This document shows, piece by piece, positions 1 through 7,708 of a DNA stretch of 56,426 nucleotides; the stretch's first letter is position 1, and each line of letters starts with the position of its first letter. The notes beneath the pieces are model-generated. The model did not search any database and was not told the DNA's origin. It saw only the letters and a list, made by a program, of their open reading frames with translations. The position numbers and the translations under genes were made by a program. This DNA comes from CAIMDX01 sp041652155 (GTDB lineage Bacteria > Patescibacteriota > Minisyncoccia > Minisyncoccales > JAQTVQ01). The stretch lies in NCBI GenBank assembly GCA_041652155.1, contig JBAZHV010000002.1, forward strand, positions 1 to 56,426, given 5' to 3'.

Positions 1-462
1 GTCTGCATTCTAGAATGCAGACTTTTAGGTGGCAGAGTATATGGAATAATGCAGAGTTTTTAGAAGCCCGATTCCCAAGCTGACAGGTCAAGGTTTTAGC
101 CTCATTCTACGGCGTTGTTTTGGCGGTAAGGCAAGGTTAGAGGTAGCACCTTGGCAAAACAACGCCTTGCCAGTGGTAAGGCCAAGCCCTTGCCCTTTTC
201 CAAGGTTAGCGGCTGCCGATCCAAACGGACGGATTTAGCCCAAAAACGGGGGTAAATTTACAGTCAAAAGTCTGCATTGACTCTGCATTCTAAGGAATGC
301 AGAGTTTTGGTAGCCAGAATATCATCAAAAACAGGCAAAATCTGGGCTAAAAAGTTGTCATTGAGTTGGCATTCACTTGGCATTCTATAAATGCCAACTT
401 CTAAAAGGTAGAAACTGACTATTTTCTGACAAAAATCACCTCAAAAACTGCTTTTTACGAAT
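1..462. repeat. Gene-free zone of short palindromes and direct/inverted repeat triads
   Basis: I see no gene here. A perfect hairpin (10-bp arms, loop TA) spans 1-22 and is followed by TTTT. At 271-304 a unit TCTGCATT occurs twice in direct order and is followed by its complement and TTTT. At 364-399 the same layout recurs with a different sequence, TTGGCATT twice and then AATGCCAA. In each triad either direct copy could pair with the single inverted copy. Between them, 111-122 and 155-166 form a 12-bp inverted repeat (GGCGTTGTTTTG) with an inner CAAGGT/ACCTTG pair at 132-137 and 148-153. The zone lies downstream of the defence operon and may be part of a mobile element end; that role is inferred. 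Confidence 0.6.
64..80. repeat. 17-bp direct repeat, left copy
   Basis: The sequence AAGCCCGATTCCCAAGC is repeated exactly at 5092-5108 in the same orientation. The two copies bracket the five-gene defence operon. They could be target-site or attachment-site duplications, or two copies of a lineage-common motif, since shorter AAGCCCGATT-like strings occur elsewhere in the window. Confidence 0.6.
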
Positions 463-1530
463 TTAATCACAAACCACATAATGCAGATATTCCATTGTTT
501 TATCTGCGCTATAATCTCTATTCTCATTTTTATCCGCTTTAAATCTACTATGCGCTTTTGTAAAATATCCGTATTTACCGCGCATACTCATTATTTCCTT
601 TATATCGCTGGCCGTCATTAGACCTTCGTTATTGTAACTTAGAAAAATGTATTTAACTTTTGCGTTAGCTATAAGATTCTTAAAAGCGGTCTTAACTTTT
701 GTGCGAGAGCAATAAACAGACTTTTGGCTTTCGTAATTTCTTAACCCGGTTTTGCCATGAATTTTGGGATTATCATATTTAGCAACGGTTTCGAGCAAGT
801 GGTAGTTTGTCGCGTATTGTCGCTGGTTATAGGGCGGATCAAGATACAAAATATCCCCCTCTATTTTTTGGATAAGTTGGCCAATATCTTCGTTAAAGAC
901 TTTATGTTCCCTATCGTTGATTATTAATTCCGCCGGTTTTAAAACAATATTCTTTTGCGCAGTTTTCTTTAGCTTTTTCAAATAGGCTCCATAAACTGAA
1001 GCGGTATTGGCATATTTATCGATTGTTTCTATAAGCGTTGCAAGTAAAAAATAATACTCGTTGTTATTGATTGACTTATTATTTTCCCATTCTTCAATTT
1101 TCATTCTTATCGCGTCGCATTTTTTTCCATTCTCATCGGAGAAATATTGTCTTTCATATTCTTTGCCTTTTGTTCCTCCTACGCAGTAATTTTTATATAT
1201 AAAACCTTTGACACCTTTTAAACTAGAAAGATATTCGCATATCGCCGTTTTTCTATTTTCGATTAACACCTCTTTGAGTTGCGGTAAAATTTCTTCCAAT
1301 TTTTTAAATTTTAGCGGACGATGGTTTTCGATATACTGTTTATTCAAAACAAAACTATAGTATTGAATATCGTTAGCGATCACTTGATAACCCTTTTTCT
1401 TAAAGTGAGTTCCAACAATTCCAGTACCGGCAAATAAATCACAAAAAACACGGCAGTTTTTACCAGCGACTTTTTCTATCGATTCGTCTAAAAATTTTAA
1501 TAATGATAATTTACTGCCGATATAATTCAT
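463..1530 (-). CDS. D12-class N6-adenine DNA methyltransferase
   Basis: This 355-aa protein transfers methyl groups from SAM to adenine N6 in DNA. The AdoMet motif I, DLFAGTG, lies at residues 31-37 and the catalytic motif IV, DPPY, at 231-234 within LYLDPPYNQRQYA. This order and spacing match the MethyltransfD12 (Dam-like) family. It starts with ATG, whose ATGA overlaps the stop of the AIPR gene upstream, so it is the last gene of a five-gene minus-strand operon. A second methyltransferase in the same operon suggests two modification activities, as is usual for systems with asymmetric sites. It is clearly more AT-rich than the housekeeping genes to its right. The recognition sequence cannot be read from the protein. 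Confidence 0.9.
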   Translation of the reverse strand: MNYIGSKLSLLKFLDESIEKVAGKNCRVFCDLFAGTGIVGTHFKKKGYQVIANDIQYYSFVLNKQYIENHRPLKFKKLEEILPQLKEVLIENRKTAICEYLSSLKGVKGFIYKNYCVGGTKGKEYERQYFSDENGKKCDAIRMKIEEWENNKSINNNEYYFLLATLIETIDKYANTASVYGAYLKKLKKTAQKNIVLKPAELIINDREHKVFNEDIGQLIQKIEGDILYLDPPYNQRQYATNYHLLETVAKYDNPKIHGKTGLRNYESQKSVYCSRTKVKTAFKNLIANAKVKYIFLSYNNEGLMTASDIKEIMSMRGKYGYFTKAHSRFKADKNENRDYSADKTMEYLHYVVCD

Positions 1531-3257
1531 TTTTTCTTTAATATTTTTGTTATTTCATTGTCAATTTCTTGCCTTGCAAAAAAATGGCCAACGCTATTTA
1601 TTTCTTCCCGTTTTTTGTAATCAGCCAATAAATTAACCAATAACTTTGAAGAAGCAGCATAAGCCCTATCCAAATCTTTTACATCGCTTCTTTCTATAAT
1701 TCCTATAACATCCTCAAACGATTTTTTTTGCGATATAAATAATATTTCCCACATTATTCTTGCTATGTGAAAATATGCAAAATATTCAATTTCTTGCTTA
1801 TCATCCATTCTCTCAACTATAGGCCGTTTTTTAAGACAAAAATCGCTAATTAATGTAGCAACTAATATTTCGTTAAAATTTCTTATAAAAATTTTTTGAT
1901 AAAGAGGTTCCCCGAATAAAATATTCTCTTGTCTTTTATGGGCTATGCTCGGACTAACTAATGCTGTCGACAATACAGCTTGAGCTACAAAAAAATTATC
2001 AAAAATACCCTTGACGCTTGCCTTCTTTGGTCTTATTTCACCCCTTTGTTTAAGATAAAAATATTTCTTTCGTTTAAATTCATTTTGCAATGCTTTTTGC
2101 TCTGGATTATTAGAGACAAGATCTCTTGATTTAACTGCTAGTTGGCTATTGGTTGACTTCGCCACCTTTAAAAGCAAGTCATTGTCTTCTGTTTCATAAA
2201 TTTTTAACAAAATTTTGACTTCCTTCCTTAACTTTCCGTCCCTCAATGCCTTGTCCAACACTATAGCTGTTTGCTGCCCATTTATAATTTGAGGATTTGT
2301 TAATTTTAATATATGTTTTTCTGGATCCGGCAAACAATTTTCGCAAATAATGGTAATCCCATTATTTAAAAACCAAAATAAATCTGCTTCTTTATTCGAG
2401 GTGCAAGAATTAAGAATATCTTTATTATATTTTCTAAAACTCATCCAGCCACGAACATTTTTTTCAAAAAGGCAGTTACCATATGTTTCAATTAATTTTG
2501 CAATTTCGCTTCCCTTAACTGTCGCAAGGCGACCATTAGCGTTGATAATTTCTATTTCATTGCTAATTAAACGATCACCAACATATTTTAATTTTATTAT
2601 TTTACCCCTTAATGTTTCTTTTCTCGCGACATCAATGGAAAACAGGTCGTTAGCAGAAATTAGCTCTAAAGAAAACTTCGCTTTTGGATAAACCGTTTTA
2701 AAATATTTATCGAAGTAACTATAAATTTGCTTTACAGTTCTCAATATTTTTACCTCTTCTCTATTTTTTCCATTAAAAACGCAGTAGAAACATTTCACTT
2801 CTAAGACGTTGTCTTTGTCCTCTCTAATTTCGGAAATTTTATTAACAATTTTTTTATTTTCAAGTTGAAAATAATCTTTTTTAGGTTTAGCGAACAGATA
2901 GTCCAAACCGTTAAAAAATTCCTTTAAATCTTTTTCTGAAAAATCATCCTTTAACGATGATTTACAGTTAAAAATATTTATAAAAATTCCTTGTTCGTTT
3001 GACACTATATAAACCGAATCCACGCCATTATCATCATCACCGTCTGTAATATCCTCGTCCTGAATATCGGCATTACTAATTATAGAACTTGCCAAGTCAA
3101 CAAAAGCTACTCCCCTTTGAAGGTCTTTTTTTATTGAAGAATACTTATTGTCTATAATATCTTCAATCTGCGAATTTATGGCTTGTTTTTGTGGTGTATT
3201 AGTCTGCTTCATTTTTTTAGATCGAAATTCTATAGAAAGATTATTTTTCTTTTTCAT
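1527..3257 (-). CDS. AIPR-family abortive-infection phage resistance protein
   Basis: This 576-aa protein carries the hallmark blocks of the AIPR family: NNGIT at residues 298-302 and NPQIINGQQT at 321-330, followed by the basic YFYLKQRGE region. Family members are linked to phage resistance and sit near DNA-modification genes, as here. The N-terminal part has GVDSVYI (78-84) and FNCK (96-99), which could be a degenerate nuclease-like D...xxK arrangement; that is inference. The start ATG lies 17 nt inside the XRE gene upstream and the stop overlaps the D12 methyltransferase start, so expression is probably translationally coupled. The exact activity is unknown. Confidence 0.82.
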   Translation of the reverse strand: MKKKNNLSIEFRSKKMKQTNTPQKQAINSQIEDIIDNKYSSIKKDLQRGVAFVDLASSIISNADIQDEDITDGDDDNGVDSVYIVSNEQGIFINIFNCKSSLKDDFSEKDLKEFFNGLDYLFAKPKKDYFQLENKKIVNKISEIREDKDNVLEVKCFYCVFNGKNREEVKILRTVKQIYSYFDKYFKTVYPKAKFSLELISANDLFSIDVARKETLRGKIIKLKYVGDRLISNEIEIINANGRLATVKGSEIAKLIETYGNCLFEKNVRGWMSFRKYNKDILNSCTSNKEADLFWFLNNGITIICENCLPDPEKHILKLTNPQIINGQQTAIVLDKALRDGKLRKEVKILLKIYETEDNDLLLKVAKSTNSQLAVKSRDLVSNNPEQKALQNEFKRKKYFYLKQRGEIRPKKASVKGIFDNFFVAQAVLSTALVSPSIAHKRQENILFGEPLYQKIFIRNFNEILVATLISDFCLKKRPIVERMDDKQEIEYFAYFHIARIMWEILFISQKKSFEDVIGIIERSDVKDLDRAYAASSKLLVNLLADYKKREEINSVGHFFARQEIDNEITKILKKK

Positions 3258-3456
3258 CCTTCATTATTTCCAAGGGGTTTACGCCCAAAAACTTAGCGAG
3301 TTCTTCAACATTGCTTTTTACAGGTTTGAATCTATTTGACAAAATGTTCGATAATTGGTTTTTGGAAATACCGAGCATCTTTGCCAGCTCAGAAAAATTG
3401 TCTATTTTTCTTTTTGCCATTATCTCTTTGATTTTATATTTGTCTATAATCAGCAT
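3241..3456 (-). CDS. Small XRE-family HTH regulator, probable controller of the defence operon
   Basis: This is a 71-aa single-domain helix-turn-helix protein (FSELAKMLGISKNQLSNILSN is the HTH) of the size of restriction-modification C proteins. The frame is open to a TTG at 3468, but I chose the ATG at 3456. A TATACT hexamer on the minus strand (3469-3474) would start transcription near 3462, downstream of that TTG. A 6-bp inverted repeat AAATAC-AA-GTATTT lies at 3474-3487, between this gene and the HNH gene, and is a candidate operator. Placed between the nuclease/methyltransferase pair and the AIPR gene, it probably sets expression of AIPR and the D12 methyltransferase. No DNA-binding specificity is visible. 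Confidence 0.8.
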   Translation of the reverse strand: MLIIDKYKIKEIMAKRKIDNFSELAKMLGISKNQLSNILSNRFKPVKSNVEELAKFLGVNPLEIMKDEKEK

Positions 3457-3468
3457 AACATAATTCAA

Positions 3469-3487
3469 AGTATAAATACAAGTATTT
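3469..3487 (-). promoter_or_regulatory. Candidate -10 and inverted-repeat operator before the XRE gene
   Basis: On the minus strand, TATACT (3469-3474) abuts AAATAC-AA-GTATTT (3474-3487). No good -35 box is visible. The position just ahead of an XRE gene inside an operon suggests a second, autoregulated promoter. Confidence 0.35.
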
Positions 3488-3504
3488 AATTAACTTTGTA
3501 TAAT

Positions 3505-4173
3505 TTATTTCTTAACTATCTTGTTGAGTTCCTCTCGCCATTTATATGGGTTATGCCAAAAACATCCCTTACACCCGGCTTCTTCGTGCTTGTCAATTTT
3601 CTCGTCCCATTCTTCATCGCCCACATACCAAAAATAAACTCCGGGAAAACAACCTCTTTTACCAGTTTTGTAACATCTTTCGCAATACCTTGATTTTAAA
3701 AGATTATTACTCCTTGTCAAAAGAATAAATTTTCCTTTAATTTCTTCAGCTTTCATCTCCAATCCATTTTCAGGTTCGTTTTTGTTCCATCTTACCTGCG
3801 GAAACTTGTGATCGACTTCCAACTCTTTCGGCATCATCTTTCTTAAAAATAACGCCTCCTCAAAATTCAGCACTTCTTTGATTTTACTAATCAATTTTTG
3901 CGGCAAACCGGATCGCGTTTTTGTTTCTTCCGACACAACCAATGATTTTAATTTTCTATGGACTGTTTTATTACCACATTTTTTGCACAATATCGTTTTA
4001 TAAAAATTGTCCTTATCATCTTTGTCCAATTGTATCCCCATTTGTCGCCAAACTTGCCAAGTTTTCGCTTGGCCAGATTTTAATTCGCATTTTGTACAAT
4101 GCCATTTTAAATCACTTAAAATTTCAAAATCTTTATATTGTGTTGACCCTTCCTTAAATGGATTGTTTTTCAT
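3505..4173 (-). CDS. HNH restriction endonuclease
   Basis: This 222-aa protein has an HNH-type core, VDHKFP at residues 120-125 followed by LLTRSNNLLKSR (151-162), which supplies the Asn. It also has several zinc-type Cys pairs: C26/C29, C63/C66 and C164/C167. The start overlaps the end of the methyltransferase gene by 20 nt, the usual layout of a type II restriction-modification pair. The likely role is double-strand cleavage of unmodified invading DNA. Two methyltransferases with one nuclease would fit an asymmetric target, in which each strand needs its own enzyme. The target sequence and cleavage position are not deducible. Confidence 0.75.
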   Translation of the reverse strand: MKNNPFKEGSTQYKDFEILSDLKWHCTKCELKSGQAKTWQVWRQMGIQLDKDDKDNFYKTILCKKCGNKTVHRKLKSLVVSEETKTRSGLPQKLISKIKEVLNFEEALFLRKMMPKELEVDHKFPQVRWNKNEPENGLEMKAEEIKGKFILLTRSNNLLKSRYCERCYKTGKRGCFPGVYFWYVGDEEWDEKIDKHEEAGCKGCFWHNPYKWREELNKIVKK

Positions 4174-4951
4174 TTTTGAATATTAAAATGTATTCGTGCT
4201 TAAAGATGTAATAATCGCTTGATAATGCCCTGTATTTCCAAATTGCCTCTTTGTTCTGCTTGGCGCGATTGCCTTCCATGTTTTTGATTATAATGCTTTT
4301 TAATGTTAAACCCAATTTTTGAAGCTCATTCATACAATAAAATCCTAATGGAATCCATTGACCTTTTGTATATTTATCGCCGATTACAACGGCTAAATAT
4401 CTGTTTCTATCCAATATGCTGATTACATTTTTGGAAACTTGCGAAAACTTTTCTAAAAATTCCTTAAGCGATTGGCAATTAGATAAGTCTTCCGAATGAT
4501 CGCTAAATTTTATAATATCCGCATAGGGCGGATGTAAAATCGCAAATTGAACGCTTTCTCTTTGATATTTTTTCAGCGAACTAACAATATTGTCAAATGT
4601 CATTTTATTTGCGCTATCTCCGGCAACCAACTCAAAAAAATTATTTTTACTATCAATTTTTCCCTTAATATAATTTATAAGTTCCGGCTGTATGTCCACC
4701 CCGACAAAATTTCTGTTTAACGATTCTGCCTCGAATGCCGTTGTCCCGCTGCCAACAAAAGGATCAAGCACAACATCGCCGTTTCGGGTATATCTTGAAA
4801 TTAATTGTCGAGGTATTTGCGGTACAAAATTGCCGTGATAAAAACCACTATGCTTTCCCGATTTATCTCTTTCGGGAATGATCCAAAGACTATCTGTCCA
4901 AACGCCCAGATTTCTCCAATCGTTTAAATTTAAATCGTTGAAACTTGGCAT
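4154..4951 (-). CDS. N4/N6 amino-group DNA methyltransferase
   Basis: This 265-aa enzyme has the SAM motif I, DPFVGSGTT, at residues 63-71, then GVDIQPE (motif II), and a catalytic block HPPY at 140-143 in place of the usual D/N/S-PP-Y/W. Motif I precedes motif IV, so the order is not that of the common beta class. It is the first gene of the defence operon and overlaps the HNH nuclease gene by 20 nt, so it is probably the protective partner of that nuclease. The His at the first catalytic position is seen in some methyltransferase families, from memory, and does not by itself imply inactivity. Confidence 0.82.
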   Translation of the reverse strand: MPSFNDLNLNDWRNLGVWTDSLWIIPERDKSGKHSGFYHGNFVPQIPRQLISRYTRNGDVVLDPFVGSGTTAFEAESLNRNFVGVDIQPELINYIKGKIDSKNNFFELVAGDSANKMTFDNIVSSLKKYQRESVQFAILHPPYADIIKFSDHSEDLSNCQSLKEFLEKFSQVSKNVISILDRNRYLAVVIGDKYTKGQWIPLGFYCMNELQKLGLTLKSIIIKNMEGNRAKQNKEAIWKYRALSSDYYIFKHEYILIFKNEKQSI

Positions 4952-5474
4952 AATTGAAAGGTTAACTACTCTCTATAATCTACCTTTTTCAACACTATTT
5001 TTCAAATTCCAAACGAAACCACAGGCTTCGTTTTATTTATATTTTAAATTCTCCCCTTCCCCCCATCTTTTCGGCTAAAATGCGTTGTGCCAAGCCCGAT
5101 TCCCAAGCCGGCTGCCGGTCTGCGAGCGAAGCTCTGGTTTGGTACTCCAAAACAGGGCGAAGTGAGTTTAGTCGGGGGTAGAATGTTGCGCCTTTTGCCC
5201 AAAAAAGATACAACAAAAATACCAGACAGAAATCGGGGCAGTTTAACCGTTTTTAACCGTTCTCTTCAAGGAAGAAAGTCCGAACTTTTTCATACAAACA
5301 GCTCATCGAAGAAAACGCCAATTTTTTGGCCGATAATGCCCACGGTTTTTGAAGCGAAATAAACGGTTTTTGGCCGACAATGCGGAAGTCCGAAAGCGTT
5401 TTATCGAAAACGAAAGCCGATTTTTTTCCTCCAAATTTTCACAAATCCAAATTATTTTTATCCTTAAAAGGAAT
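4952..5474. other. Intergenic stretch between defence operon and recombinase
   Basis: No convincing gene is seen. The right copy of the 17-bp direct repeat is at 5092-5108. Near-duplicate strings occur at 5322-5340 (TTTTTTGGCCGATAATGCC) and about 5367-5385 (TTTTTGGCCGACAATGCGG), which look like a small tandem duplication or decayed recombinase-binding sites. An in-frame upstream extension of the recombinase from 5349 lacks family similarity and is probably untranslated. Confidence 0.5.
5092..5108. repeat. 17-bp direct repeat, right copy
   Basis: Identical to 64-80 (AAGCCCGATTCCCAAGC). It lies about 370 bp before the recombinase start and marks the right side of the segment that contains the defence operon. 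Confidence 0.6.
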
Positions 5475-6935
5475 ATGAAATATTTTTTATACGCTCGAAA
5501 ATCCACGGACGAAGAAGAACGCCAAGTTTTGAGCATTGAAGCCCAGATAACGGAACTGAAAGAATTTGCTTTGAAAGAAGGACTGGAAATCGCCGATGAA
5601 TTTATTGAATCGAAAACCGCCAAGGTTCCGGGTCGTCCTATATTTAACCAGATGATCGCCAAAATAGAAGCTGGTGGGTCTTTTGGCATTTTAAGCTGGC
5701 ACCCGGACAGGCTGGCGCGCAATTCGGTTGATGGCGGTAAAATCATTTATCTCGTGGACACTGGCAAGATCGGCGGCTTAAAATTCCTCACCTTTTGGTT
5801 TGACGCAACCCCGCAAAGAAAGTTTATGTTAAATATCGCTTTCGGCCAGTCAAAATATTACATTGATAATTTGAGCGAGAATATCAAACGCGGATTGCGC
5901 CAAAAATTACGAAACGGCGATTATCCGGCCTACGCCCCTATCGGCTATCTAAACGAGTTGCGCCATCATACCATCGTCAAAGACACACAGCGCGCCGAAG
6001 CGGTCAAGAAAGTCTTTGAAGCTTATGCCACGGGAAAATATACTTTGGAAGATTTGCAAAAACTTTCTTTTTCCATTGGCTTTGCCGGACAAAGAAAAGG
6101 AAAAGCCATCGCCGTTTCCAAAATCCAAACAATGCTGAAAAATCCGTTTTACTACGGCCTGTTTCATTTCAAAGGCGAAATATACCAAGGCAATCACGAG
6201 CCAATCATTTCCAAACAACTTTTTGAAAAATGCCAGCGCGTAATGCAGGAACGCGGCAAACCGCAAGCAAATAGTTTGAAACATTACGCTTTCCGCGGTG
6301 TATTCAAATGCGGCGAGTGCGGCCGCCAGATTACCGCCGAAACACGGGTCAAACCTTCCGGCAAATCATACACATATTACCGATGTACCAAGAAAGACCG
6401 CGTTTGCCGCCAGAAATATATCGGCGAAAAAAATCTATCGGATCAGTTGAATAAACTTTTTCAAAAAGTTGCTTTAAGCGCGGAATGGAAAAATAACTTT
6501 ATCAAACGATGGGAAAAAGATCACAAGGAATTTTCCACCACCGCCAACGATTCCGCCCAAAATTTAAAAACGGAATTAAAAGCTGTTAGCGCAAAACTAA
6601 ACCGGCTTTTGGACGCTTACATAGATCAAACGATTGGCCGCGAAGAATACGCCGCCAAAAAGCAAAAACTGCTCAACCGCAAGGTTGAAATTAACGAGGA
6701 GCTGGAAAATTTTGGGCGGAGGGGAAATGTTCGGCTCGGACTCTTCAAAGACTGGATTTTAGAGGCATTTCAAGCCAATTCCATCGCAGAAAGTGAAAAT
6801 TTGGAGGGAAAACGGGACTTCCTGAAAAAGATCGGCTCGGACTACCTTATTACCGGCCAAAAACCCATTATTTCATTGCAAAAACCGTGGTCGCTGTCGT
6901 TCCAAAAGAGCGGATTTCTCTCTATGAGCGGGTGA
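5475..6935 (+). CDS. Large serine recombinase / resolvase-family integrase
   Basis: This 486-aa site-specific recombinase opens with the resolvase catalytic domain. The nucleophile is Ser10 in YARKSTDEEE, and the Arg-rich active-site segment is DRLAR at 78-82. Next come a Recombinase domain with the GYLN region near 157-160, a zinc ribbon with Cys279, Cys282, Cys304 and Cys311, and a C-terminal coiled coil, as in large serine integrases. I chose the ATG at 5475 because MKYFLYARKS is the family start; the frame is open upstream to 5349 without similarity. The stop codon (6933-6935) lies inside the 3' acceptor stem of a convergent tRNA-Gly, which suggests integration at that tRNA. It is the most likely mobility gene for the neighbouring defence operon. 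Confidence 0.92.
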   Translation: MKYFLYARKSTDEEERQVLSIEAQITELKEFALKEGLEIADEFIESKTAKVPGRPIFNQMIAKIEAGGSFGILSWHPDRLARNSVDGGKIIYLVDTGKIGGLKFLTFWFDATPQRKFMLNIAFGQSKYYIDNLSENIKRGLRQKLRNGDYPAYAPIGYLNELRHHTIVKDTQRAEAVKKVFEAYATGKYTLEDLQKLSFSIGFAGQRKGKAIAVSKIQTMLKNPFYYGLFHFKGEIYQGNHEPIISKQLFEKCQRVMQERGKPQANSLKHYAFRGVFKCGECGRQITAETRVKPSGKSYTYYRCTKKDRVCRQKYIGEKNLSDQLNKLFQKVALSAEWKNNFIKRWEKDHKEFSTTANDSAQNLKTELKAVSAKLNRLLDAYIDQTIGREEYAAKKQKLLNRKVEINEELENFGRRGNVRLGLFKDWILEAFQANSIAESENLEGKRDFLKKIGSDYLITGQKPIISLQKPWSLSFQKSGFLSMSG

Positions 6936-6998
6936 AGGGAGTCGGACCCTCGTCTCAACCTTGGGAAGGTTACATAATAGCCGTTATACGACACCCGC
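6927..6998 (-). tRNA. tRNA-Gly(CCC)
   Basis: The minus strand folds as a tRNA with acceptor arms GCGGGTG and CACCCGC, anticodon stem TAACC/GGTTG around the loop TTCCCAA (anticodon CCC), and T-arm GGG-TCCGACT-CCC. The discriminator is T and no CCA is encoded. The T-loop reads TCC where TTC is usual. The gene's 3' end overlaps the last codons of the serine recombinase on the other strand. Confidence 0.9.
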
Positions 6999-7003
6999 GT
7001 TGG

Positions 7004-7093
7004 TCCGCCGAAGCGCTTCGCGCGAAGGCGACCCTACGCTCACCTTAGCTCGGAGCTAAGGCGAGCTACGGCGGGGCGATGCCCGCCTCGCCG
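7004..7093. repeat. Compound palindromic element beside tRNA-Gly
   Basis: GC-rich nested palindromes fill the gap between tRNA-Gly and ftsB. One unit, CCGCCGAAGC...GCGAAGG (7005-7027), resembles the element in rnpB and proS. A second hairpin has arms around CCTTAGCTC/GAGCTAAGG (7043-7061), and a third has GGCGGG and CCCGCC arms (7070-7087). It looks like a composite of short insertion-type repeats. Confidence 0.6.
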
Positions 7094-7113
7094 ATATCTC
7101 TTTTGCTTTATTT

Positions 7114-7533
7114 TTAATTTCCTGATTTTGCGCTGAATTGGTTCTTTATCCAATTTATGATGTTGCCGAACAATCCTTTGTTTTGTTCTTGTGTTCCTTG
7201 GTCTTGGCCCTGGGTCGATTCGTCCCTTTTGATCATCAATATTTGCTCCCCCGGCTTTTGCAAATTAAGTTCTTCACGGGCCACTTTTTCCAAAGAAGCC
7301 GGGCTGGACGCCTCGGTCAATAAAGAGTTAAGCCGCTTTTCCTTTTCGGAATAGCTGTTCGACGTCTGCTTTACATCTGCCAGGTTTTTTAAAAGCTTTT
7401 GGCGTTCGGTATTCAGCTTCAGGTTGGTATCTATGAAATAGATCGTCAAAGGTACAAAAAAAATAGCCAGGAGAACGATCTTTTTGCGAAAGGTCCAAAA
7501 CCTCTTTCTATTTTTTTTCTTTTTTGCTATCAT
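7114..7533 (-). CDS. ftsB: FtsB/DivIC-like septum formation initiator
   Basis: This 139-aa bitopic protein has a basic cytoplasmic N-terminus (MIAKKKKNRKRF), one membrane helix at about residues 19-36, a coiled coil over about 40-70, and the family signature EKVAREELNLQKPGEQ. It would act in the divisome, bridging FtsL- and FtsQ-like partners in the periplasmic or extracellular space. The tail is Gln-rich and low in complexity (STQGQDQGTQEQNKG). It sits alone between tRNA-Gly and a divergent small membrane ORF only 9 bp from its start. The function rests on family resemblance. Confidence 0.8.
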   Translation of the reverse strand: MIAKKKKNRKRFWTFRKKIVLLAIFFVPLTIYFIDTNLKLNTERQKLLKNLADVKQTSNSYSEKEKRLNSLLTEASSPASLEKVAREELNLQKPGEQILMIKRDESTQGQDQGTQEQNKGLFGNIINWIKNQFSAKSGN

Positions 7534-7542
7534 ACAGGCGAT

Positions 7543-7659
7543 ATGTTAAGCGATAACAAACAAACAAGAAAAACGGTGAGGATAGTTTGGACGATCGTTA
7601 TCGTTCTGATCGCCATCTCAACGATCTTAGCCCTTATTCCTCAAGCGTTGATCAAATAA
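7543..7659 (+). CDS. Small single-helix membrane protein
   Basis: This 38-aa ORF starts with ATG at 7543. It has a short basic head (SDNKQTRKTVR) and one hydrophobic helix (IVWTIVIVLIAISTILALI) that reaches nearly to the C-terminus. It is divergent from ftsB, with only 9 bp between the starts, so the two would share a promoter region. I do not recognise a named family. The clean charge and hydrophobicity pattern supports a real small membrane protein, but the small size leaves doubt. Confidence 0.5.
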   Translation: MLSDNKQTRKTVRIVWTIVIVLIAISTILALIPQALIK

Positions 7660-7708
7660 TATTTATTATTTCAAAAAGGTTATCCTCTGTTGCAAGGGGC
7701 TTTTTTTG

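Noticed and set aside
111..166. Integron attC site
   Set aside because: The inverted repeat is long, but the expected R'' and R' core sites and an integron integrase are not evident in the window.
1..400. CRISPR array
   Set aside because: The repeats differ in sequence, are irregularly spaced and no cas gene is nearby.
5349..5474. N-terminal extension of the serine recombinase
   Set aside because: The 42 added residues lack resolvase similarity, and the catalytic domain normally begins within a few residues of the chosen Met.
7128..7700. Plus-strand extension of the small membrane ORF from 7399
   Set aside because: The upstream part is antisense to ftsB; only the section from 7543 has a plausible protein pattern.
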